DNA from: Nitrospiraceae bacterium
GTDB taxonomy: Bacteria > Nitrospirota > Nitrospiria > Nitrospirales > Nitrospiraceae
Assembly: GCA_025934615.1 (NCBI GenBank)
Contig: JAICXS010000112.1
Location: forward strand, 1 to 6,568
Direction of reading: 5' to 3'
Length of the DNA stretch: 6,568 nucleotides
The first letter of the stretch is position 1, and every line of letters begins with the position of its first letter. Under the pieces are notes generated by a model, which made no database searches, was not told where the DNA came from, and saw only the letters and a program-made list of their open reading frames with translations. Below are positions 1 through 5,437 of this stretch, in pieces. Made by a program: the position numbers and the translations under genes.

Positions 1-638
1 ACCTCCGGACGCGTATCATTAAAAAACGCGTGGGAAGCCCCCGGGTAGGTTTTGATTTCGCCCTCTTTATTATATTTCTTGAGAGCAGTGGCGAGTCGCT
101 GCACGTCTGTCTTCGTAATCCAGCCGTCTTCCTCACCATATATATAGAGGATTGGGCAGGCCAGCTCTTGGAGAGGCGTATCGGGATTCGGCACCTGACC
201 GTAAAATGCCACCGTCGCTTTGACGTCTCGGCTGACACAAGGCAGCATCAAGGCGTAGGAGCCTCCCATGCAAAACCCGGTCACACCGATCTTGCTGCGC
301 TCGACCTCGGGAGCCGTTTTCAAAAATGCGATGGACGCCTGTAGGTCTTGTAAGCCATCCGCCTGCGGCAAGGCGTTCATGAGTTTGCCGGCCTCGGTCG
401 CATCTGTCGTGACGCGGTTCCCGAGACGAGAAAATAAGTCGGGGACTAAGGCGACATAGCCTTCTTTGGCATATCGCCGTGCCACATCTTTCATATGCTC
501 ATTCAGTCCCCACCACTCTTGCACGAGGATGATGGCCGGACGCCGTTCCTTGACAGCCGGAGCGACTGCAAAAGCGCGCACCGTGACACCCTCACTCGGG
601 TACTGCACCATTTTTTCTTTGAGGTCCGCTTCCGGCAT
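1..638 (-). CDS. Dienelactone hydrolase family protein, 3' end cut by window edge
   Basis: This is an alpha/beta hydrolase of the dienelactone hydrolase (DLH) family, 212 codons visible, without signal peptide and so probably cytoplasmic. DLH proteins hydrolyse ester or lactone bonds with a Cys nucleophile. Visible residues are Glu41 in the QEWWGL segment (the Glu that interacts with the Cys in DLH), Cys123 in the nucleophile elbow GFCMGG, Asp171 in GEEDGW and His203 in ASHAFFND. Spacing matches classical DLH of about 236 residues, so roughly 10-30 C-terminal residues lie beyond the edge. The ATG at 638 was chosen because a GGAG sits 5 nt upstream, and an in-frame TAA at 690-692 leaves no other ATG, GTG or TTG. 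It lies 55 bp after tldE on the same strand and is probably cotranscribed. The true substrate is unknown; many DLH-like proteins are carboxymethylenebutenolidases in name only. Confidence 0.93.
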   Translation of the reverse strand, partial: MPEADLKEKMVQYPSEGVTVRAFAVAPAVKERRPAIILVQEWWGLNEHMKDVARRYAKEGYVALVPDLFSRLGNRVTTDATEAGKLMNALPQADGLQDLQASIAFLKTAPEVERSKIGVTGFCMGGSYALMLPCVSRDVKATVAFYGQVPNPDTPLQELACPILYIYGEEDGWITKTDVQRLATALKKYNKEGEIKTYPGASHAFFNDTRPE

Positions 639-643
639 AGTGG

Positions 644-647
644 CTCC
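644..647 (-). promoter_or_regulatory. Ribosome-binding site of the DLH-family gene
   Basis: On the minus strand GGAG is followed by a 5-nt spacer and the ATG at 638. It supports this start and independent initiation of the third gene of the tldD block, in contrast to the coupled start of tldE. Confidence 0.7.
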
Positions 648-693
648 GAGGTCCTGGATACGAGGTTTAGGATTGAACTTCGAACGCCGTTAC

Positions 694-2049
694 TTAATTC
701 CCTGCGATCATCATGTCGCTGATTTTGATCGTTGGACTCGCGATGCGTCCGCGAAATTCAAGATCGCTGCCGACCATTTCGATGTGCGCAAACATCTCTT
801 TTAAATCGCCCGCGATCGTAATCTCTTCCACCGGGTATGCCAGTTCGCCGTTTTCAATCCAGTAACCGGCCGCGCCGCGAGAATAATCGCCGGTCACCAT
901 ATTGATTCCGAACCCGATGAGTTCCGTAATATAGAGACCTTGCTTTACGGATCGAATGATGTCGTCCGGCGCCGCCGAACCCGGAGCGAGATAAAAATTT
1001 GTCGGGCCGACCGATGGATTGTCGCCGACCCCGCGCGAGGCATTGCCGGTTGACGGCATGCCCAACTTACGCCCCGAATAGCTGTCCAATAAATAGGTGC
1101 TCAACACGCCGCGATCGACCACGGTTTGCCTACGGCTGGGCAGACCTTCTCCATCGAACGGTCTGGATCCAAATCCTCCCGGCATGAGTCCGTCATCGTA
1201 AATCGTCACAAAGTCGGGAAACAAGGGCTTCCCGAGCTGACCGACGAGAAACGACGCACCCTTATAAAGCGAGTAGCCTGAGATGGCGCTGCACAAATTC
1301 CCCAAGAGGCTACCGGCCATTTCCTGATCGAAAATCACCGGCGCTCGCTGAGTCGGGACCTTACGCGCACCTAATCTCCGCACGGTCCGACGGGTGGCTT
1401 CTTTGCCGACCGATTCGGGACTGTCTAACCGCGCAAACTTCCGTTGAGCCGCATACCAATAATCCCGCTGCATGCCCTCGGCTTCGGTTCCAGTCGCAAT
1501 CGGCGACACCGACACGGAAAAGCTTGAACTCCGGTAATCTCCGACAAAACCATGGCTATTCGCGAGCACGACGCGGCCGGCATACGAGCTGAAATCGGCG
1601 CCTTCGGAATTGGTGATGCGCGGATCGGCGGCGAGGGCCGCTTCCTCCGCACGGCGGGCCAAGGCAATTTGACTGTCTGTGTCCAATTTCGTCGGATCGT
1701 AGAGATCGAGGTCCGGTACTGTGTGCGCCATGAGGTCGGCGGACGGAAGACCCGACATGGTATCCTCTGCGACCGCACTAGCCAATGAACACGTGTCGGA
1801 AACAACCCGGTCCAAGGATTCATGGGAAAAATCCGACGTAGACGCACTCGCCGACCGCTTACCGATAAAAACACGCAGCCCAAGTCTCTTTTCACGCGCT
1901 TTGGTCAGGCGATCGACCGCCGACAATCGCACTTGCACGTCGAAGGTATCCCCATCAGCCACGACTACATCCGCTTCCGTCGCCCCGCGTTTCTTCGCAC
2001 GGGCCAGTAAATCGATCGCCAGTTCAACTAAATTTGCTTCTGATGCCAT
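694..2049 (-). CDS. pmbA: TldE/PmbA, non-catalytic partner subunit of the TldD/TldE protease
   Basis: The 451-residue product matches the usual PmbA/TldE length of about 450. In Escherichia coli TldD and TldE form a heterodimeric zinc protease that trims the leader of microcin B17 and degrades the CcdA antitoxin; TldE contributes to the substrate channel but binds no zinc. Here the position corresponding to the metal helix reads DQEMAGSLLGNL (about 241-252) with no HExxxH, as expected for the E subunit. Other family marks are GLMPGGFGSRPFDGEG (287-302), STGN (333-336), APDDIIRSVKQGLY (360-373) and the C-terminal TGDYSRGAAGYWIENGE (386-402) followed by VEEITIAG. The APDD...GLY block recurs almost unchanged in the neighbouring TldD, showing paralogy. 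The ATG lies 2 nt after the tldD TAG, with only a weak upstream purine stretch, so translation is probably coupled to tldD. The local substrate is unknown. Confidence 0.96.
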   Translation of the reverse strand: MASEANLVELAIDLLARAKKRGATEADVVVADGDTFDVQVRLSAVDRLTKAREKRLGLRVFIGKRSASASTSDFSHESLDRVVSDTCSLASAVAEDTMSGLPSADLMAHTVPDLDLYDPTKLDTDSQIALARRAEEAALAADPRITNSEGADFSSYAGRVVLANSHGFVGDYRSSSFSVSVSPIATGTEAEGMQRDYWYAAQRKFARLDSPESVGKEATRRTVRRLGARKVPTQRAPVIFDQEMAGSLLGNLCSAISGYSLYKGASFLVGQLGKPLFPDFVTIYDDGLMPGGFGSRPFDGEGLPSRRQTVVDRGVLSTYLLDSYSGRKLGMPSTGNASRGVGDNPSVGPTNFYLAPGSAAPDDIIRSVKQGLYITELIGFGINMVTGDYSRGAAGYWIENGELAYPVEEITIAGDLKEMFAHIEMVGSDLEFRGRIASPTIKISDMMIAGN

Positions 2050-2051
2050 AT

Positions 2052-3488
2052 CTATCCCTGTGTTCCGCCGACCGTAATCTCATCAACCTTAATGGTCGGC
2101 AACCCGACACCGACCGGAACGGATTGGCCATCCTTGCCACACGTCCCAATTCCTTCATCCAGCTTCAAATCATGACCGACCATCGAAACACGCGTCAAAA
2201 TTTCGGGACCGTTGCCGATGAGCGTCGCCCCTTTTACCGGCCGCGTAATCTCCCCGTCCTCGATCAAGTACGCCTCGCTCGTCGAGAACACGAATTTCCC
2301 GTTCGTAATATCTACCTGCCCCCCGCCAAACGACACGGCATACAGTCCCTTCTTGACCGACTTCACAATATCATCGGGGGCCGATTGCCCGGCCAGCATG
2401 AATGTGTTCGTCATGCGCGGCAGCGGAATCGATTGAAAACTTTCTCGCCGACCGTTCCCCGTCAACGGAATACCCATCAACTTGGCATTTAGCCGGTCCG
2501 TGATATAGCCGCGCAAGATCCCGTTCTCGATCAGCACCGTCCGCTTCGTAGGTGTGCCCTCATCGTCCATATTAAGCGAGCCCCGGCGAAACGGCAGGGT
2601 GCCGTCATCCACGATCGTGCAAACATCCGACGCCACCCGTTTCCCGATCAAACTTGAGAACGCCGATGTCTTCTTGCGATTAAAATCTGCTTCCAATCCA
2701 TGCCCGATCGCTTCATGCAACAAAATGCCCGGCCATCCGCCTGCCAGCACAACCGGCATCACGCCGGCCGGCGCATCGGTCGCACTCAGATTGAGAATTG
2801 CCTGCCGTGCAGCTTCCCGGGCGTACTGCCGGTACCGGTCTTGCTCGCGATAATAGGAAAATCCAATTCGGCCGCCGCCGCCAAACGTCCCGACCTGTCG
2901 ATTGCCGTTCTCTTCGGCGATGCACGTGACGTTCAAGCGTGAGAGCGGCTGGACGTCGCTCACCATCAAACCGTCCGTCGTCGCGACGATAATTCGCTTG
3001 TATTCCACGTTAAAAGACGCCATTACATTCTTAATGCGCGGGTCGTACCGGCGTGCCTCGGCATCGATGAGGTTCAGCAGGTCCACCCGCTCGGACGTCG
3101 CCACGTTAAGTTCGGTCGTTTTGATAGGGTAGAGATCGTGAGTGAGCGTCGGTCGGTGTGTGACCGGTACGGGGTGGTTCCCCTGTGGAGAATTGGCGAT
3201 ATAGCGGGCGGTATCGGCCGCGATCTCGAGATCTCGGCTGGTCAGTTCGTCGGAATAGGCAAAGCCGGTCTTCTCTCCCGATGTCGCACGAACACCGACC
3301 CCTTGCGAAACACTTTTAACCGCTCGTTTGACAATGCCTTCCTCCATCGAGACGGATTCCGACACATCGGACTCGAAATAGAGGTCGGCATAATCGACAT
3401 CCCGGACCTTGACCTTGCCGAGCGCGTGCTGAATTTCTCGGTCCGTGAGGCCGAATTGCGCGAGTTCAACGGATTCATGTGTGGCCAT
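2052..3488 (-). CDS. tldD: TldD, zinc-binding catalytic subunit of the TldD/TldE protease
   Basis: The 478-residue product has the usual length of TldD (about 480). The metalloprotease motif HEAIGH is at residues 258-263 inside the stretch from GGWPG to EADFNRK, with His258 and His263 as zinc ligands and Glu259 as catalytic base. The C-terminal segment EGIGTCGKDGQSVPVG supplies Cys450, the third zinc ligand in characterised TldD. The N-terminal half (about 30-240) is the domain shared with TldE; APDDIVKSVKKGLY is at 370-383. The ATG at 3488 is fixed by an in-frame TGA at 3504-3506 with no other start between. Shine-Dalgarno-like GAGG lies 4 nt and GAGGAGG 10 nt upstream. It is first in a minus-strand unit with tldE and a DLH-family gene. 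The complex acts in the cytoplasm on unfolded peptides that thread into its cavity. No RiPP precursor or toxin-antitoxin gene is visible here, so the role is probably general peptide processing. Confidence 0.97.
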   Translation of the reverse strand: MATHESVELAQFGLTDREIQHALGKVKVRDVDYADLYFESDVSESVSMEEGIVKRAVKSVSQGVGVRATSGEKTGFAYSDELTSRDLEIAADTARYIANSPQGNHPVPVTHRPTLTHDLYPIKTTELNVATSERVDLLNLIDAEARRYDPRIKNVMASFNVEYKRIIVATTDGLMVSDVQPLSRLNVTCIAEENGNRQVGTFGGGGRIGFSYYREQDRYRQYAREAARQAILNLSATDAPAGVMPVVLAGGWPGILLHEAIGHGLEADFNRKKTSAFSSLIGKRVASDVCTIVDDGTLPFRRGSLNMDDEGTPTKRTVLIENGILRGYITDRLNAKLMGIPLTGNGRRESFQSIPLPRMTNTFMLAGQSAPDDIVKSVKKGLYAVSFGGGQVDITNGKFVFSTSEAYLIEDGEITRPVKGATLIGNGPEILTRVSMVGHDLKLDEGIGTCGKDGQSVPVGVGLPTIKVDEITVGGTQG

Positions 3489-3517
3489 ACCGCCTCGTCC
3501 TCCTCAATGAAGCGTTG

Positions 3518-3547
3518 AGTATAGCCCATCCATTTTCACAGGCGCAA
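3518..3547 (-). promoter_or_regulatory. Putative sigma-70 promoter for the tldD-tldE-DLH unit
   Basis: Read on the minus strand, the -10 box is TATACT (3523-3518, 5 of 6 to consensus) and the best -35 is TTGCGC (3547-3542, 3 of 6) with an 18-nt spacer. Transcription would start near 3511, leaving a leader of roughly 22 nt that contains both GAGG elements. The -35 is weak, so the call rests mainly on the -10 and on position. Confidence 0.45.
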
Positions 3548-3548
3548 A

Positions 3549-3581
3549 CGGGAAGACCGCTCATGGATTTTTCTCTTCCCG
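3549..3581. repeat. 8-bp inverted repeat between divergent promoters
   Basis: CGGGAAGA at 3549-3556 and TCTTCCCG at 3574-3581 are exact reverse complements separated by 17 bp. No T-run follows on either strand, so it is not an intrinsic terminator. It lies between the two inferred -35 boxes, where a regulator could affect both transcription units. Chance occurrence is possible for arms of this length. Confidence 0.5.
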
Positions 3582-3594
3582 GATGAGAGACCGT

Positions 3595-3623
3595 TTGACT
3601 TTTAGCAACTCGCTGATTAGACT
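3595..3623 (+). promoter_or_regulatory. Putative sigma-70 promoter for uppS-cdsA-dxr
   Basis: TTGACT (3595-3600, 5 of 6 to the -35 consensus) is followed by a 17-nt spacer and TAGACT (3618-3623, 4 of 6 to the -10 consensus). Initiation near 3630 would give a leader of about 60 nt before uppS. The spacing is optimal and no better pair is seen in the spacer. Confidence 0.55.
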
Positions 3624-3688
3624 AGGCTCACCTGCCGGTATGCCTTCTTCAACCATAAAACGAAACGTGTAAGGTTTACCTCTCGCCA

Positions 3689-4489
3689 ATGACCAAGGGA
3701 ACAGCAACCGGTATCGAACACCTCACCGAAGCAGAATTGCTTTCGCTGCTGGACCTCGAGCAACTTCCTAAGCATATTGCCATTATTATGGATGGCAATG
3801 GCCGATGGGCCGAGATTCGGGGGTTTCCTCGAATTGCCGGGCATCAAGAAGGCATTAAGTCCGTCCGTGAGATCATGACGCTGTGCGGGGAGCTCGGCAT
3901 CGGGGCGCTGACGATCTATGCCTTTTCTCAAGAAAATTGGAAGCGCCCGGTCCCTGAAATCAACGCGCTCATGATGCTGCTGGAGCATTATCTCCAAAGC
4001 GAGATGGACGCCCTCATTGAGAAAGGCGTGCGGTTCCGGGCCATTGGGCGCGTCAATACGCTTCCCCCTTCGGCACTCCAGTGGGTGCGGAGAGCGGAAC
4101 GTGAAACGCTACACTTGGATAAGTTGACTCTGACGGTGGCCCTGAGTTATGGCGGACGCTCTGAAATCGTCGATGCGGTCCGGCGCCTGGCCGAAGATTG
4201 CACGAAGGGCTTGGTGCAGACGGAGGCCATCGATGAAACGCTGTTGGAAGGCTATCTCTCGACGCAAGGACTTCCGGACCCCGACCTGCTGATCCGCACC
4301 AGTGGGGAAGCACGCATCAGTAACTTTCTCCTCTGGCAACTCGCGTACACGGAAATGTATTTTACGCCGACTCTCTGGCCCGACTTTCGACGCCGCGATG
4401 CCCTCCTGGCGCTACTGGATTTTCAACGACGTGAGCGTCGGTTCGGCCGAGTCACGCCCCCCACTCCCTTTCCGTCAGGCGGGTTGTGA
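3689..4489 (+). CDS. uppS: Isoprenyl transferase (undecaprenyl diphosphate synthase)
   Basis: This cis-prenyltransferase (266 residues) condenses farnesyl diphosphate with isopentenyl diphosphates to undecaprenyl diphosphate, the carrier for peptidoglycan and O-antigen-type polymers; it is cytosolic or membrane-associated. Conserved regions appear in order: HIAIIMDGNGRWA (29-41, catalytic Asp35), GH at 51-52, YAFSQENWKRP (77-87), SYGGR (153-157) and DLLIRTSGEARISNFLLWQ (199-217) followed by AYTEMYF, with Arg203, Arg209, Ser211 and Glu222. The numbering runs 9 residues ahead of the E. coli enzyme because of a short N-terminal extension. The C-terminus, about 12 residues after RRFG, is Pro-rich. 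The ATG is the only in-frame start near the motif; an AAGG 14 nt upstream is a poor ribosome-binding site. Its stop overlaps the cdsA start. The exact product chain length cannot be read from sequence; C55 is the family default. Confidence 0.96.
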   Translation: MTKGTATGIEHLTEAELLSLLDLEQLPKHIAIIMDGNGRWAEIRGFPRIAGHQEGIKSVREIMTLCGELGIGALTIYAFSQENWKRPVPEINALMMLLEHYLQSEMDALIEKGVRFRAIGRVNTLPPSALQWVRRAERETLHLDKLTLTVALSYGGRSEIVDAVRRLAEDCTKGLVQTEAIDETLLEGYLSTQGLPDPDLLIRTSGEARISNFLLWQLAYTEMYFTPTLWPDFRRRDALLALLDFQRRERRFGRVTPPTPFPSGGL

Positions 4490-5334
4490 TCAGAGGCGCC
4501 GTGGCGGCTGGCGCTCCTCGGGCATCCAGTCGATGGGATCGTCGTCGCCTCTATGCCGCCCTGGTGTTCATCCCCTTGTTTTATGTGCTGGTGCGGTACC
4601 TCCCCCCTATCGCGTTTTTTGGCCTCGTCGTCGGCGCGGCATGGCTTGCGCTGATTGAACTGTACCGTTTGCACTTTCCCAAACAGGCCACACTGGAAAT
4701 CGTGATCGGAGTGGCCATGACGACCATCGTGCTGAGCCACTTGCAGTGGCCGGACGCACTTCCCTCTCGTCCCCTATTCGTGTTCGTCATAGCGGCCATC
4801 TTGTTCTTCTATCTTGTGTCCAGGCATGATTTCAGTCGAAGCCTGGCCGATGTGTCCGTTCTGATCTTTGGCACACTGTATATTGGATTCACATTGGGAC
4901 ATCTCTTGCTCACTCGCGCGCTCCCTGATGGTATCTTTCTCATTTTTTTCGTCGTGTTGGTGACATGGGCGGGCGATACCGGGGCTTATTACACAGGCGT
5001 AAGCATAGGACGGACTCCCCTGGCGCCAAAGATCAGTCCGAACAAGACCGTCGAAGGTCTTCTCGGTGGCTGTCTGCTGGCGGTCATGATTGCACTCATC
5101 GCGCGCGCCTGGTTCATTCCTTCGTTGACCATTGTCGATGCCGTCGTGCTGGGCATTGTCCTTACTCTGGCCGGGCTCATAGGCGATTTGTCCGAATCCA
5201 TGTTCAAGCGCGGTGCAGGGGTAAAAGATTCCGGCGGACTTATTCCGGGACATGGCGGTATGCTCGATCGATTGGATAGCTTACTGCTGACCGCGCCGAC
5301 CTATTATTATTATGTGACGTTGGTGAAGGGCTAG
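4486..5334 (+). CDS. cdsA: Phosphatidate cytidylyltransferase (CDP-diacylglycerol synthase)
   Basis: CdsA makes CDP-diacylglycerol from phosphatidate and CTP in the inner membrane, the branch point to phosphatidylethanolamine, phosphatidylglycerol and cardiolipin. The 282-residue product has the expected length and about eight hydrophobic segments (roughly 22-39, 42-60, 71-86, 96-112, 122-143, 149-163, 192-211, 216-233). The family signature is complete: WAGDTGAYYTG (161-171), PKISPNKTVEG (181-191), GDLSESMFKR (233-242), KDSGGLIPGHGG (247-258) and LDRLD (260-264), including the metal- and CTP-binding Asp and Lys residues. The start is GTG in a GTGA overlap with the uppS stop, preceded by an AGGCGG-like element, which implies translational coupling. 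A second in-frame GTG at 4501 would remove only five residues and cannot be excluded. The N-terminus is Arg-rich before the first membrane segment. Confidence 0.95.
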   Translation: MIRGAVAAGAPRASSRWDRRRLYAALVFIPLFYVLVRYLPPIAFFGLVVGAAWLALIELYRLHFPKQATLEIVIGVAMTTIVLSHLQWPDALPSRPLFVFVIAAILFFYLVSRHDFSRSLADVSVLIFGTLYIGFTLGHLLLTRALPDGIFLIFFVVLVTWAGDTGAYYTGVSIGRTPLAPKISPNKTVEGLLGGCLLAVMIALIARAWFIPSLTIVDAVVLGIVLTLAGLIGDLSESMFKRGAGVKDSGGLIPGHGGMLDRLDSLLLTAPTYYYYVTLVKG

Positions 5335-5342
5335 CGTAGAAG

Positions 5343-5421
5343 CAGCCATCAGCCCCTCAGCCAACAGCGGTCAGCTCGGAGCAGAGAATCGGTACATTCG
5401 AATTGCTGAAGGCTGATAGCT
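5343..5421. repeat. Heptad-spaced CAGC/GCTG imperfect palindrome between cdsA and dxr
   Basis: CAGC recurs at 5343, 5350, 5358, 5365 and 5372 (steps of 7, 8, 7 and 7 bp). On the far side GCTG lies at 5405 and 5412, and GCT at 5419, again 7 bp apart. The arms 5344-5361 and 5405-5421 are reverse complements except for one mismatch and a CC-versus-T difference, enclosing a 43-nt loop. This fills most of the 103-bp gap in an otherwise overlapping gene set. No U-run follows, so it is not a standard terminator. It looks like a copy of a dispersed intergenic palindromic element; I recall similar repeats in Nitrospira genomes, which is memory, not something the window shows. Confidence 0.7.
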
Positions 5422-5426
5422 CCTTG

Positions 5427-5432
5427 AAAGGA
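5427..5432 (+). promoter_or_regulatory. Ribosome-binding site of dxr, possibly in a small hairpin
   Basis: AAAGGA ends 5 nt before the ATG at 5438 and fixes the start. The local sequence TCCT-TGAA-AGGA (5421-5432) can fold into a 4-bp stem that would cover this site, directly abutting the large repeat hairpin. The stem is weak, so regulation by it is speculative. Confidence 0.65.
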
Positions 5433-5437
5433 CTCGT

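Noticed and set aside
639..693. N-terminal extension of the DLH-family protein back toward the tldE stop
   Set aside because: The frame is open only to the TAA at 690-692 and contains no ATG, GTG or TTG, and the GGAG site matches the ATG at 638.
30..804. Plus-strand open frames across the left edge
   Set aside because: The minus strand encodes a DLH-family protein with all catalytic residues; the plus-strand translations are compositional shadows.
1425..2492. Open frames antisense or out of frame to tldE and tldD, some over 100 codons
   Set aside because: They lie inside two strongly recognisable genes, have low-complexity Arg/Pro/Ser-rich translations typical of GC-rich shadow frames, and show no family motif.
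3549..3587. H-type pseudoknot from CGGGAAGA/TCTTCCCG interlocked with CTCAT/ATGAG
   Set aside because: The order of arms fits on paper, but the last connecting loop would be 1 nt across an 8-bp stem, and the second stem is only 5 bp. It also lies upstream of both inferred transcription starts.
4310..4312. Ala208 in UppS where E. coli has His after the conserved Glu in GEHRIS
   Set aside because: Other bacterial UppS proteins have Gln or other residues here, and the flanking Glu207, Arg209 and Ser211 are intact, so it is normal family variation.
4774..5253. A 159-codon open frame on the minus strand inside cdsA
   Set aside because: The CdsA signature on the plus strand is complete across this interval; the antisense translation has no recognisable domain and no convincing ribosome-binding site.
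5344..5437. Intrinsic terminator between cdsA and dxr
   Set aside because: The hairpin loop is 43 nt and no T-run follows on the plus strand; dxr continues in the same direction with a good ribosome-binding site.
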